DNA of 64,000 nucleotides from Lentinus brumalis (GCA_001792895.1 MARA01000030.1:470025-534024); one strand, 5' to 3'; positions 10,021-22,766 are shown, counted from the first letter of the stretch. The notes: a model not told the origin generated them from the letters alone. Program-made: numbers and translations.

Positions 10021-12994
10021 TGGGCAACAACCCGAGCCGCGCAAACGGCCACGGCCCATACTCGCGCTCGCGCAGCTACTCGCAGGACCGAGGCCCAGTC
10101 GCGTACAACCTCAAACGGGGCTTCACGACGCGCGGCGGGAGGCGGGACAAGTACGACCAGGAGTACGTCGACGAGGAGGACGCGGACGCGGACGAGTATG
10201 GGCGGCACCGCGCTGAGCGTGAGCGCGAACGTGGCCCGTACGGCGCGTTCGCGGGGCAGATGTCCCAGATGCCCCAGATGCAGTACTCGAGCCATACCAT
10301 GAGTACGTCTTCTCCGTGCCGCTCGTTGAGTGCTGAGTGCCCGATACCGGTGTTTTGAGTTGTGCTCACGTGTAGCAGCTCCCCAGTACATGTCCGGGAA
10401 CCAGCACCTTGCTTTCCCCCAGCCGCAGATGCACGCGGGTATTAACCCCGTTGTACCAGGTTCGTCGCATCTTGCACTCTCCTACCTGTTCCTCCGCCAC
10501 TCGGATTGTGCTTTGACATCCCTGCTCGCACGGATTCCTCCCCACACATCCACGAACACCCCGAAGCGTCCATCGGTCGCTCATCAGTCATTGCTCGCCC
10601 GCGCGAGTCGTCGTTTGCTGACACCTGCGACGTGCGTGCTAGACAGGATCAAATTTGCACCGGGGAGCACAGAACTGTGCGATGGTGCGGATGGTCACGC
10701 ACAGCGATTATTGACTCTCTGTCGACGCCTATGAAGCAGAGAATGGTCTATTGGTTACAGTACAATCATTGGTCGCTTGTCAACCGTGACTCAATCCGTC
10801 GTCGTCTAGGATGTGCGCGAGACTCTGTGCGAGCCTCGAGGCTAGCTGTTCGACTGCGTGTGTTGACTTCACGCATGCAAGTTTCTTGGGACGCTACGGA
10901 CCCGATGCCCTGTCAGTTGTTGTCGCTCTCTGAGTAGACGACTTGGGGCAGGCCCATGACATCTAGCAAGGAGACTTTGACGTTGATGTCAGCCTGGATA
11001 CTAAGGGCTGGGAACCATGCTGCGTGACGGCAAGGACAGTATGTCGTAGCAGAGTATCGTTAGGCTTGCGTGGTACAGCACACAAGGCGCTTTACGCACG
11101 TAATCGGCGGTCCCAGATCTGTTCTCTCATGCACTCTTGTGTGTATGCGTACGAGGACCACGGACTCATCTCTCCTCAGGCATGAACGGCGCCGTGCCAA
11201 GTGCAGGCAACTTCTTCCCAAATCCCCCCATGAACATGCCCGAGCCAGCTTTCGATCCCGAAGCCCCGGTCGTCCCGCCCATCCCGACCTCCCGCCGCGG
11301 GCGCATGGGCACGCCATACGTCGCACCCCGGCCGTACGACTCCCCTTCGTCGGACGACAACCTCACAGACAGCCTCGACCCCGAGGCACGCGAGCGGCTG
11401 CAGCCCCGCCTCGCCCCAGGGCAGTATGGCCCGTACGACCCGATACGCAACCGGAACCGCACGCCCGCACCCGCTCTGCGGCGCGACCGCCACGGCCACC
11501 GCAGGGCGGAGTCCTCTCCTGTATTCCACCACCGCCAGCAGTCGCCATTCGATGACCGCATGGACGAACCGCCCGTGATCCCCCCGCACCCTGCTGGCGG
11601 GCAGCCGTTCCAGCAGCAGCAAGGCTTCGTGCCGCATGACTTTGGCATGTCCCCGGGGATGGACGACAGGGACATGCACCAGTATCAGCAGCAGCAGTAC
11701 CAGCAACAGCAGCAGCAGCAGCAGCAGCAGTACCAGCAGCAGCAGCAACAGCGGCACCAGCGCCATCACCATTACCAGCCTGAGCCGGAGCCGATCCGCC
11801 CACGCCCGTTCGAGCCCATCCAGCGCAGTCACAACCCGCTCCCCCCACCCCGCGCGACATCTTCCAAATGTCGCCATACGCGCGGGTCCTGCGCGAGCTC
11901 CGGAAACCGATCGACGAGAACGCGATCCTCGGCGCCGCCGCTGCGATTCACACCGTCGGCGCGATCAACATCGGGGGCGCACCTGGACATCACCACCAGA
12001 GCACACGCTCGAGCAAGGAGAAGAAGCGGAAGGGCCTCTTCCGTTCGCTCAGCCATCGCCTCGGCTCGCGCAGGTCCGAGGACGAGTTCGAGGCACAGCA
12101 GCCCCAGACGTTCGTCGGTGGCACGTCCACCGCCGTGTACCCGATTGTGCAGCACATGCCCGACGGGAGCACACAGCTCATCTACAACCCGCCCGTGATG
12201 CCCGTCCCTGCGATGCCCGTCCCAATGGCCGGCGCCGGGATCGTTCCTCCTCCCGGGGTGATGCCAGGCTACGTCCCGGCCGCTGCCCCCACCGCAGGAG
12301 GAGTGAACCCGCCTCCCCCAGTCATTCCCCAGGGGGCGCACGTCCCCCAAAGCTACGGGCATGGGCACGGACAGACCCCCGTCTTTCCCCCGGGACCCGC
12401 ACCCACGCCCATCCCCGTCCTCCACTCCCCCGGCCCCGCGCATGCCCACCCCGCAGCCTGCGCCGCCGCCTCCGCCGGTGATCAAGATCACGCATGGGTC
12501 CGACTATGCGGGCCTGCTGCACATGTCGCCGCACCGGGTGCACTACCAGCACAGGAGCTACCCGACGGGGATGCACCTGCTCGAGGCGATGAAGTTCCTG
12601 CCGCACCGGCCGGACTTGGCGGAGCAGATCAGGAACTGCGGGACGCCGGAGGAGGCGGTCGCCGTCGCGTCGGGGATGCGGGAGTTTTGGAAGCGGGACT
12701 GGGATGGGGTTGCGCTTGACATGGTGCGTGTTTCTTCTTGTTCTGACACGTTGAGACGGAGGTGTTGACGGCGCGATGATTCTGCGTGTGGCAGATGGAG
12801 GAAGTGCTGTACCAGAAATTCATCCAGCACCCGCAGCTGAGGGCGCTGCTCATGAGCACGGGGAACGCGGACCTTGTGTTCTCGGACCCGGACACGACGT
12901 GGGCGATGGCCAGATCGGCCAGGGTATGAACTGGCTCGGACATGCGCTCATGCGCGTGCGGTCGAGGTTCCGTGAAGAGGGTCTCGATGCGTGA
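10021..12994 (+). CDS. Gln/Pro-rich protein with C-terminal NADAR (DUF1768) domain; several frame breaks
   Basis: Exon 1 starts MGNNPSRANGHGPYSRSRS. A second short exon near 10380-10460 carries PQYMSGNQHLAF. After a long gap, coding resumes near 11180 with NGAVPSAGNFFPNPPMN, a disordered Pro-rich stretch and a poly-Gln tract (about 11685-11755). The C-terminus is a NADAR domain: THGSDYAGLLHM, HLLEAMKFLPHRPDLAEQI, FWKRDWDGVALDM, a small intron, then HPQLRALLMSTGNADLVF and GQGMNWLGHALMRVRSRF, stop 12992-12994. NADAR domains are predicted N-glycosidases acting on ADP-ribose-related or riboflavin-pathway metabolites. The frame changes at the C6 run 11841-11846, within the Pro-rich segment 12361-12480, and at GGG 12901-12903 where GGGG would continue the domain. 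It is either a decayed gene or one with undercalled homopolymers. Confidence 0.72.
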
Positions 12995-13648
12995 TGGACG
13001 ACTACGACGAGACTCGGCATCCGCTTTTGGCGGTGCATCGAGCACAAAACGACTGCGATACCTGATCACACCCACCACACTACGACACCTTCATCCACAC
13101 CCACCCTCACGCTAAAGGATACACTCACGACATCTTCACGTTCCACGTCTCATGCTGAGGATTCTTATATGACCTACGACCTCTGCTTGCTTCCGTCTCT
13201 GCTGCATGCTCTCGATCTTGCTGTGCTTCCGCCGACTACTCATGTGCGGCTTGTCCTATCCTTGCTATTGGCACGCTTTCTACGGAGTTCTGGTTATCGC
13301 TTCTTGCTTACCGCTCACGGGCTGTATCGTATTGTTATATATGTACTCGCTACACGGATTCATGACCCGTACTCTGTCCTCCCTCCGAATGCGCCTGCCG
13401 AGCGTCCGAGCCTAGAAAGCCCGTCGGCATTAACCAGCGCAAGTCTTGGCTGGAGCTTCAAGGCCGGAACTCGCAAGGACTCGCAGAGGTTTCGGACGAA
13501 GCTACTCTGGGAGAAATCCAAGATACATCGTGATCCATCGGTCGTTATATCTGTACACTCAAAATCGTACAAAATCATGTCGTAGCCCGCAATAACGGGC
13601 TGGAAGCGTCCCCACCACGCTATGCAGTGGGATATGCAGCTCACCGCA
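12995..13648. other. Convergent intergenic region
   Basis: About 650 bp holding the 3' ends of the NADAR-protein and transporter genes. A 138-codon frame (13169-13585) has no recognisable product. Nothing else seen. Confidence 0.5.
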
Positions 13649-15680
13649 TCACGCAGACGACGCCTTCTCATCGAGGACCTGCACGACCTCGCGGTCGCCC
13701 TCCTCCTTGATGACGACCCTGCGCTTGCGCGCGGACGCCATCGCGGGCCACGGCTGGCTGAACACCTCGTCGAGCTCCTCGAGCGTGCGGCCGCGCGTCT
13801 CCACGCAGAAGAAGAACCAGAGGACGGACGCGCAGACGTTCCAGACGACGAACACGAAGTAGTACTTGTACCCCCAGCGCTCGAGGCCGACCGAGTTGGC
13901 GAACGTGTTGATGAACCCCGCGGCGTTTGAGATTAGGATGTGTACTGCGGGAGTACGTGGTAGGCGGCGTCAGCGTGTGCAGGTCCGACGAAATCGAGAA
14001 AGGGGAGAGACGCACCAGCCATGCCCTTGGAACGCATCTTCTGGCTCATGACCTCGGCGCAGTAGAGCGCCTGGAGGGGGGTGTACGTGAAGGCATAGAT
14101 GATGCCGAAGAGAAAGATGAACGTGATAGTTGCATTGGCCCCGTTTGTGTTCGTGTTCCCCGGCTCGCCGTACTTCGATGACAGCGCGGCGACGATAGAC
14201 AAGAGACACGCGAGCACGAAGGAACCGATGTAGAGGCGTGGACGGCGGTTGAGCCTATCAGTGACGAGAGCACCCGAGAACGCGCCGAACGCGGAGAGGA
14301 TGTTGTTCACGAAGTTGTACACGAGCTGCGTGTGCGTCGAGGTCACGCCGGCGTTCTTGAAGACCGTCGGCAGGAAATACGTGATCAACTGACGATGGAT
14401 ACCGTGAGTAAGACCTGACCGTATTCCCCAGAAGGTGCACTTACGCCGTTCCCGGCGAGCTGGCCGTTGAGACACATGAGCGCAAGCGCGAGGAGTCTCC
14501 AGCGCGCGTTGGCGGTCTCGACGAGGGACGAGTAGTCCCAGACGGGCTCCATCTTCCGCACCTCGATCATCTCCTGGAACTCGCGCAGCTGCAGCTCAAT
14601 GAGCGGGTTCGTCTGGCCGTCGTTGGAGTGGTACTTGATCATGACCGCACGCGCCTCGTCGACCTTACCGCGCGAGACGAGCCAGCGGGGCGACTCGGGG
14701 CAGAGCCAGACGCAGGACATTACAATCGCAGGAGGAACGACCTAACTCGGTCTAAGGTTCAGAACGAGATTCCACACCGACTGAGACCGCGTCCGGAGCT
14801 TACCTGCAGGATGAGGGGAAGACGCCAGGCCCAAGTGCTGTTCATCGTCTCCGTACCGACCATCACACCGGTAGCGGGGATTGATCCAATGAAGAAGCAA
14901 CCTTGAATAGCATCGTAAGTGAGAAACACGGCATGGCGAGCTAAGCAAAGGTGCGATACTCACTGTTGTACATCGCTCCGAGACGACCGCGCCAGTGGGC
15001 TGGCGCCAGCTCCGTTACCCACGTCGGCGCGGCGGTGGTGCTGATAGCGATACCGAACCCGAGCGTGAAACGGCCACCCAAGAACATAGCCCGGTTCTGC
15101 GCGGCGGTGACAATGGCCGAGCCAAGGAGGACGATGGTCCCTCCGATGAACATGCCTGCTCGACGGCCGAAACGCTCGCTTGCCGGACCGGCGAAGAATG
15201 CACCGGCGCAGTTACCAGCGACATAGATGAGGAAGACTGCAGAGTGACGACACTTCACGATGAGACTGCTCTCAGGAATTGTACGACAGCGTACTCACTT
15301 ATGCCAGTGCTCGCGCCGACCTCCTTGTACCCGAAGAAGTCGAGATATTGCGGCATAGCGTTGATGCCACCCATGAGCGAGCCATCGAAACCTGTCATGC
15401 AAGGTTGGGTCAGACGACCTATAGAGGCGCGTCAAGTGTATCATATGCTCCACGTACCAGATGACACGGCGTTCAGGAAGCCGACCATACAGATGAAGTA
15501 CAGCGAGATGGCCCGTCTGCTGAACGGGTCCAGCTTCGTGTTGTCGATAGCCTCCTTGAGCTTGGCATCGTAGATGGTCTCCTCGATCCGTGCACCCCCG
15601 AGCGGAGCAGGGCTCGCGACCGACTCAACGCGGTCCTTGGCAATGCTGTCGCGGTCATCTTGTACCTGCGAAGCGGACAT
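13649..15680 (-). CDS. MFS sugar transporter, lactose-permease/hexose-transporter-like
   Basis: The start is at 15680 (MSASQVQDDRDSIAKD) and the stop at 13649 (VVQVLDEKASSA), with several short introns. Sugar-porter signatures appear in order: FICMVGFLNAVSSG (TM1), GFDGSLMGGINAMPQYLDFF, GRRAGMFIGG loop, RFTLGFGIAISTTAAPTWV-TELAPAHWRG (signature 2), CPESPRWLVSRGKVDEA before the central loop, HRQLITYFLPTVFKNAG (TM7), DRLNRRPRLYIG, and the C-terminal ETRGRTLEELDEVF motif. Together these predict a 12-helix plasma-membrane transporter of sugars driven by the proton gradient. The residue set resembles fungal lactose permease-like porters, but the substrate cannot be assigned from sequence. All segments read without frame breaks apart from introns. 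Confidence 0.9.
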
Positions 15681-16584
15681 GCAGACGGCTTGCGAGACCT
15701 GGCAAAGGGGACTGAAGTCTGATGGTGGAGTGAGGAGGAGAGCCCACGAAGAGACGGGATCGGGCATACCACTGTACATATACTCGCGTGGAGCGGCAAT
15801 CGCATGGGCGGGATGAATTCCCGTATCTCTGGAGCCGTGTGGGACGCAATCATCCGACCAGGCAATACTGAGCCATCTCGACAGACTGGATAGCTACGTA
15901 TGCCGGCATCCCCGGGCCTCGTCTCCGGTATGGCTTGGACGATGGAACCCTGGCAAGCCTCTCTTCGAATTCTCGCTTCGCAGCTTCGAATTCCCGAGGA
16001 TATCGAACGCTTGATGGTCCCTTGATCCTGGTGCAGTGCTTCGAAACCTTGGGCACTCGGAGTCGCGTCTTGTGTCATGAGCCGCACTACGCAGGTACAG
16101 CATGGCTCCAGTGTTTGGTGACACCACTCGTCTGTCTGTAAGAGAGGCCAGGCCCCTTTACTAGTGTGTTCGGTAGCCACAGATTGCCGCAACTTATCGC
16201 AGGTGGTGCGGTGTCAGACGTGTGTACATAGCACCCATAGCACCGATAAACATGATGGCCGCATGCTATGATAACGTGAACTACAGATAGTCAATATCCA
16301 CGGACACCCGGGGCACGCTGGTCAAACCGACGCTTAACTGTTAGGGCAGCACGCTCACAGACTGGAACCTCCAAAATGGCATGCGGGAGACCTTGCACTG
16401 GTGGTTGTACTACTTGATTGATTCACTCCGAGTGGTCTGCCGAGCGTATGGTAGCTGACGGTAACAATATTCAGCAGATGAGCGCGAGGGGGAGAGAGGC
16501 AAGAGGAAGGGGGAAGAGGGACAAGTGACGACGTTCATTAAGTTAGGCGTGGCCCATGTACTTTCTGCTCACAGCCTAATTCAT
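15681..16584. other. Transporter upstream region, no further gene
   Basis: About 900 bp between the transporter start and the tRNA. It holds only short unconvincing frames; the transporter promoter is presumably here. Confidence 0.45.
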
Positions 16585-16658
16585 GGCCGACTAGCTCAGT
16601 TGGTTAGAGCGTGGTGCTAATAACGCCAAGGTCGTCGGTTCGATCCCGGCGTTGGCCA
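16585..16658 (+). tRNA. tRNA-Ile, anticodon AAU
   Basis: All four arms fold. The acceptor stem is GGCCGAC/GTTGGCC, the D arm is GCTC...GAGC, and the anticodon stem TGGTG/CGCCA encloses loop CTAATAA, giving anticodon AAT in DNA. The T arm is GTCGG TTCGATC CCGGC and the discriminator is A. There is no intron. A TTTTT run about 14 nt downstream fits a Pol III terminator. The gene sits 300 bp from the LINE 3' end. Confidence 0.95.
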
Positions 16659-16671
16659 GTATGCTTTCCCT

Positions 16672-16679
16672 TTCTTTTT
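16672..16679 (+). terminator. Likely Pol III terminator
   Basis: A T-run (CTTTTTG) lies just downstream of the tRNA, in the usual position for RNA polymerase III termination. Confidence 0.6.
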
Positions 16680-16954
16680 GATCGTGCAGGAAACACCCCA
16701 TATGATAGCCACTCAACTGAAAACGTCTATACTTGATTGAGGGGCGAATTGTTGTGTTAGACCAGCTACGTACTGTCTGTCAGTAAGGGCGTACCGATAA
16801 AAAAGAGTCCACACAAGGACTTCGAGAGTTATGCTTCCCTCTACATAGATACAGTCACGGAGGACTCTCACCTGCCCCTCTCACGAACTCCAAGCATAGT
16901 ATCAAAGCGTGAGGCAGCAGAGACGTGAGTGCCTGGCCACTAAAGTGGACCAGG

Positions 16955-16979
16955 TTTTTTTTTTTTTTTTTTTTTTTTT
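16955..16979 (-). other. Poly(A) tail of the LINE (T25 on the plus strand)
   Basis: Twenty-five consecutive T on the plus strand mark the 3' end of the minus-strand LINE and so the left edge of the whole transposon nest. Confidence 0.9.
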
Positions 16980-17225
16980 GGTGGAGCGCAAAAGTCGTGA
17001 GCTGCATTGGTCCCCATAGGGGCATGTCGTACAGCTCGTGGTCAATGATTATTGACCAGACACGCTAGGCAACTCATCCAAGGCCAGGGGCCTTGGGTGT
17101 GTTGCAATAAATAGTTGTTTAACACCGCGAGGAAATGACATTACGCACAAAGTGTGGGACTCAAAGCGGGGTAGGTGAGGAGCAGCATCGCGCAGGCCGA
17201 TGCTCCTCCTCACCTACCTCGCTTT
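16980..17225 (-). other. Structured LINE 3' end with several hairpins
   Basis: The strongest hairpin has arms 17163-17190 and 17198-17225 pairing at 26 of 28 positions; its arm includes the last codons and stop of ORF2 (17210). Smaller inverted repeats follow towards the tail: GGTCAATGATTATTGACC (17040-17057), CAAGGCCAGGGGCCTTG and CCCCATAGGGGC. In LINEs the 3' end is what the reverse transcriptase recognises, so a template-recognition role is an inference. Confidence 0.75.
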
Positions 17226-20200
17226 ATACCCACTAAAACCCCGCAATCGCCTACCCATCTGGGTGGTAGGTCTTGTCCATTGTCGATTACTGGTCTCCAA
17301 ATTCTTTCGACCTCCTGTGGCTTCAGGGCCTTTTTTCCCCTCGATCTTACCGATGTTCGGCGATCGAGTGTCAACCTTGAGCTGATCGTTGCGTAGAAGC
17401 GGTTGGTTATCTCTTCATTAGAGAACTCTTCTCCTTCCCTTTGAATTACGCGTTCGCATCTCATCTTCCAGATTAGATGAACTGCTTCAGTGCAGAGGAT
17501 GCACCAGAGACTTTCGAGCGATGGTTGTCTCACTCCTCTAGGGTTCTTGAAAACTGCGCAGGCAGCACCCATTGCCGTCCCCCAACAAGGTTCTTTCCAT
17601 TCCGCCTTTGTGTGTGCCCAAGTTCGCTTGAAGAGTTCCCAGATCAATTCTTGGCCTCTCGCGTTGCACTCTAGGATAATATGCGACATCGTCTCGCATT
17701 CACCGCATCGGTCGCATATGGCCCTCTGCTGTAGCTCGGCCGACATATTGGTTCTCAGCCAGTGGGTCCCGACCATATATCCATCGTGTATTGCCATCCA
17801 GAGGAATTGCGAGGCCGCCCTCGTTACGTGTTTCGATCTGAGGGATGTCCAGATCGTGGCTTCATGTAATTGGACCCCGAAGGCGGCTTGAATTCCGGTG
17901 AGGATCCTGTCCATGTTTGCCGCCGCCCTCGGTCTCGGTTTCATTTTAGCGTCCTCGATACTGCGGATCGCCCTGTATGCTAGTTTCTGAGTCATTGATT
18001 GGAGCTTTGCGCCTGTTAGCCTGAAGAGTCGGGGGGCGGTTATCTCTAGTCGATTCCCTGCAGGTTTCTCTGCCCCTTCCGCTGCGAGCCTGTCGGCGGC
18101 TTCGTTGCCGGGATGGCCATTGTGGCCTTTGACCCACTCGAAAATTGTGTGAGCTCGTCTTGAGCGTAGGTTCGCGATAATGAGCTTGGTTAGTTCGGCA
18201 TTTCTCTGCAAGATATAACCCGTGTCTTCATGCTTCTGATTCCACTTCGTTATGGAATCCATCGTAGTCTGAGAGTCAGTTACGTTGATGATACGCGTGC
18301 GTGTCGGGGCTGTTGTGGATGCTAGTAGTGTGGCCATCATCTCCGCCGTCTGGTTTGATTGGTGAAGATCACCCGGAAGCCGGAAGGCGCAGTTCAGGCG
18401 ATGATCGCTTTGCACATAGACACCCGCTCCTGCCCTAGCATCTCTTGCGCCATTATCGGTGCACGATCCGTCTGTTGCTATGGATAATATGGAGCCGTCC
18501 TCCTCCAGCTGCATCGGTACAGACTCATTTGTGGGGTCCTCTTTCCCCGTGAAGATTCTTAGTGCGTGTCCGACATTGCCGCGGGTCGTAACTTGACGTT
18601 TGAAGGGTATGAGGCCCTCGCGTAGACCCTCGTGTTGCAGACTACGCATAGCATCCTCTTCATAGTCTTCTGGTTGCTGATTGTGAGGGTTCCACTTTCC
18701 AGGGAGCGTGTCAACCATGTCGTGCGCTCTCAGTGCACATAGGTGTGGAGCTTCGCATCCGGTCTCGGTTCGTACGGCCGTACATGCCACGCATTTGCAG
18801 GTCGGACGAGCTCTATGTGTCGGGGCATCGAGGAGGCTGCCCAGGCGCTCAAAGTCCCCTACCGTGATCGCTCTATGTCGGGACTGTAGACAGGAGAGGA
18901 GCTTAGAAGGCACCGTTAGGCGGCCTAGCCGTATCCGGTCTGCGTGAGCGTGGTCCCACATCGGCATGGCTCTAAGAATTTCTCTCGTAAAGGCCAGACC
19001 CTCTAGTCTCAGGCCATATTTCCGAGCTACTTCGGTCATGCCTTGTAGCTCCGCTGGCAACCCTCTCACTTTGGGTTTCCATCGTTGCAGGAATGGATTG
19101 ACCCTAAGCTCCGCCACCCGGGGGCGGCAATCCTTGGGTACGTGATTTGCCAGGATATCATCGGCTAGGAATGCCCAGGTGGGGCGGGTTTTACTGAAGT
19201 CGAGGTAGGCTTTGAGCCACATGATATCTACTGCCTCCGCCCTTGTAGACAGGTCTAGCATGTTTAGGCCTCCTTGTGCCACCAGGAGGTAGACATGAGT
19301 AAGCCCGACTGGCGTGTTGTGCCGGTCGTCTCAGAGATAGCTGCGGATGACTTTGTTAAGCCTTGTGACGATGTCGTCTGGCATCCTTTGGACAGTAGTG
19401 AAGAATTGTGTCATACCGCCGATGATCATTTGGACAACATGCTTTTTGCCTTGGATCGTGGCGTGGCCTGCCCGCCATCGCTCTATGGCATGCATTAGCG
19501 GTTTCCGCATGGCAACTAACTTGGTCAGAACCAGGGACCATATGTCCATCTGGCTGACACCGTTCCCAAAGAAGGCCCCTAAGATGCGTACCGCCTCTCC
19601 TTGTCGTGCGACGTGGACTCCTCTAGGGTAGTTCTTCCAGGTGCCCGAGGCATGGTAGGTCTCAGCCATCTCCTCGCGGAAGGTTGGGTTCCCAATTGGG
19701 ATGATCTCAGTCTTACTAATGTTGAAACGCGCTTTTGCAGCGGAGCACCAGGTATCTAGGGTCGCCTGAAGGGTGCTGAAGTCATCATCGCTCGATAGAT
19801 ATACCGTGGTATCATCTGCAAAGAGGACAGCCTTGAGAGTCTCGTTCGATCTCGGTATATTGAAACCTCTGAGGTTTGACTTCCTGATCATAGCTGACAG
19901 TGGTTCAATCGCAAGATCAAAGAGGAGACATGAAAGCGGGTCGCCTTGTCGGACCCCTCGGTATATCCGATAGGGTGTGCTTAGGATGCCGTTGATCATG
20001 ACTGAGGTCTCCGCGTTCTTGTACAGGGACTGGACCAGGTTTATGAAGGATTCTGGAAGGCCAAACTTCCTCAGGACTCTCCATAGATAGTCGTGAGCAA
20101 TTTTGTCATAGGCTTTCTCTTGGTCTAATGCGACAATTGCACCGTTCGCATCGTTCTGTTCCGCCCAGCTCATCATCAGTCGTGCGAGCTGTGTGTGGTT

Positions 20201-22367
20201 CTGAATTTTCCGCCCTGGTACAAATCCAGCTTGGGCGCAGTGTATCAGTTCAGGGGCGACTTCTGCCAGCCTGACCGCAAGTGTCTTGCTCAGGAGCTTG
20301 TAGTCAGTGTTCAGTAGGGTAATCGGTCTATAGTTGACCACTTTGGTGCGCTCGCCCTTCTCTTTGTAGATGGGTGCCATCCAACCTCGTGCGAAGGAGG
20401 TTTGCGCATGGACACCATGAGTTCGCGCGTCCTCGAAGGCCGCTGTCAGGAGCTTGACCACCTCAAAGGTTGGGCGGCCAGGGGAGCGAGAATCCTCAAT
20501 GAACCTCGCGTGCAGGGTTTTCCATAGCTCGAAGGGGATGCCATCCGCTCCCGGCGCTGTTCCGGTCTTGGCGACGCGCAGAGATGAGAGAACTTCGCTG
20601 TAAGTCACCTCGCCACCTAGGGATAGCGCCTGAGTCTCAGTGACCTCCGCATCAAGGCTGTCTAGCGCGGTCTGGATATCAGTTTCGCGCTCGTCCGCAG
20701 GCTTTAAGTCAGGGCCATCCTTCTGCACGTTCATGTGGTGAGTGCGGGCCATGTTCGCCATCCTGACTGAGTCAGTCTCAAATATTTTCTCGCCAGATAC
20801 TCCAAGCTGGCCCTCCTTCTCAAAGGCGTTGATGATATCCCTCGGAGCGCATTCTCGGTGGAGTCTCGACCAGTATTTTGTCGGTTGGTCGCCGAATAGG
20901 CGATGTGTAGCTCTCGAGTTCTGTTGTTGTTGCTTATATCGTTGTTGTCTCAGCTGCCGAATCTGCTTGGTTAGAGCTGCTGCTTGGGATGTCTTCTCGG
21001 GTACCTGCAGATTGCGGTCTGCTAGGAGTTGCCTAAAGTGCTCACTCGCACTCCGTGATTTCAGCTAAGAGTCTCGGGACAACCTCTCTTTCCCGGTCCC
21101 TTGCCAGCTTCATGACGTCTCTCTTGAGACGGTGCAGGATAGTCTGAGCGTTCGTCGCCTCTGTCCTGCCTGCAGTCTCGAGTTCGGAGAGTTCGTGCAT
21201 TGCCATTAGACCGCGCTGCTTAATACTCCTGGCAAGCTTCCGGTCTTTAATGAGTTTCAGGGGAAAGATCGGTCTACCGGGCCCGACGATGGGCGCATCT
21301 TCTGACGTGAGCTGGACTGTTGCCAGTTTATGGTCCGTTTTGACACCTGGCTCGCAGGTCCCCCATTCTCTTGCGCCGTCGAAGACGGAGGGGGTCACGT
21401 ATATCCGGTCGAGGCGGGAGAAAACAGCATCGCTGCCAGTACCGCGGTGGAAGGTGTAATCGCGCGTGGTCGGGTAGGTTGTCCGCCAGCCGTCCGCCAT
21501 CATCATTCCTAAGTCAGTCTTTAGGTTGTCGAGAGCCGGCACCGATGGGTCGGTGGACGTGTTGACCGGCAGACGGTCCAGGGCATCTTCGACGTTATTG
21601 AAGTCGCCCGCCAGGAGGTGCGGCTTGGGGCAGTTGGGATGCTCCTCATAGTACTTCCGTACATCTTGGAAAAATTGCTTTCGCTCTTCTGCGCCGCATG
21701 ATGTCGGGGTGTAGATGCACAGCAGGATTCTTGTCTCGCCTCCTAAGCATGGGAGAGCGACTTGCAGCGCCCTCCCTGGGATGATGGTCGTGGCTGTCGC
21801 TTCTGCTGCATTTACGTACCTGCAGTTCAGGACGATCGCCACTCCTTCCCTCTGCGTGGGGAAGTCTGGGTGCGCGGAGTGGAGGATTTTGATTTTCCGT
21901 GCAAACATTTTGTGCAGGCTAGCTTTCCGTTCCTCCGTCAGATGCGTCTCTTGTAGCATTAGTACACCGATCCTGTGTTCGGATATCATTCGGTATAGTC
22001 TGCCCCATTTGTTGTCGGGGTGGTCGCGAATGAGATTGCTGAACCCATTAATGTTGAGCGTCGCGACTTGCAGCGCCGTCTTGCGTGCGTTCTCTTCTTC
22101 TCGGATTCGTCTTTGTCGCTGGGGGGCCGGGTCACCGCCTGCACTCGAGTGGGAGGAGGGGTTCCCAGGGAGGGGATGTCGATAGTTTTCTTGAGTGCTT
22201 CCGTTACCGCCAGAGGTTTCATCAGGGGAGGGCTGAGCACCAACAGCACCAAACCTTCCACCCGTGGCGGAGCTCGTATTACCGTGGCCGGGGTTAATGT
22301 CCGTTGAGAAGTCGCTGTGTATGTTTGGGTAGTTCGTAGTTGCGTCGTCAACCGGAGGTACAACCAT
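17210..22367 (-). pseudogene. LINE ORF2: endonuclease, reverse transcriptase, RNase H, zinc motif
   Basis: The exonuclease-endonuclease-phosphatase domain (22367-21042) shows TLNINGFSN, MLQETHL, LLAGDFNNVEDALDR, FSRLDRIYV and KTDHKLA. The RT (20761-19331) has GTAPGADGIPFELWK, VNYRPITLLNTDYKLLSK, QAGFVPGR, DQEKAYDKI, RQGDPLS and the catalytic FADDTTVY. RNase H (about 18500-18050) has IATDGSC, QTAEM, TDSQT and GHNGHPGNEAADRLA. A late CDRCGECETMSHIILEC motif is the usual LINE C-terminal zinc segment. Two lesions break the frame: one base appears missing near 21040-21050 between endonuclease and RT, and a TGA near 19331 replaces what reads as a Trp codon (SYL-stop-DDRHNTPVGL). This copy therefore cannot make full-length ORF2 as given. 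Confidence 0.88.
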
Positions 22368-22766
22368 CTCTCCAGTTCAAGACAGGATATCCTTCCGTCT
22401 GAGGTGGCGCTGTCCGGGGTTAGTGTGTAGCCACTGTCCCGACTTTAGCCGAAGCTTGGTCCGCCCACGTCTAAATAGACTAACCATTGGTACGCACGCC
22501 GAGAACTTTCCTGCGCCCGAGGGCCAGTGTATTTGGGTTCTCAGCGGACACCGTCTGATCCAAGATCGAACACAACACGCTACATGTCGTGCTCGGCCTT
22601 GGCGGTCGCGAGATTCAGGCCGTCATGCCTGGCGCGGTCGTTTGCCGGTAGTACCGTCCTCACAGTTCCAATCGTATCACTCTGTTGGCTGCGCATGTGG
22701 CTTGTCCGAGGCTCATCATCTCGTACCGTCACATTGCAGGTCATAAGTAGTCGTAGCATACATTAG
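22368..22766 (-). other. Spacer between LINE ORF1 and ORF2
   Basis: About 400 bp without a convincing coding frame, inside the LINE. A translation-coupling or re-initiation role cannot be judged. Confidence 0.4.

Noticed and set aside
16925..16955. LINE target-site duplication beside the poly(A) tail
   Set aside because: The adjacent CCACTAAAGTGGACCAGG was not found again in 45.5-46.2 kb, so no duplication could be claimed.
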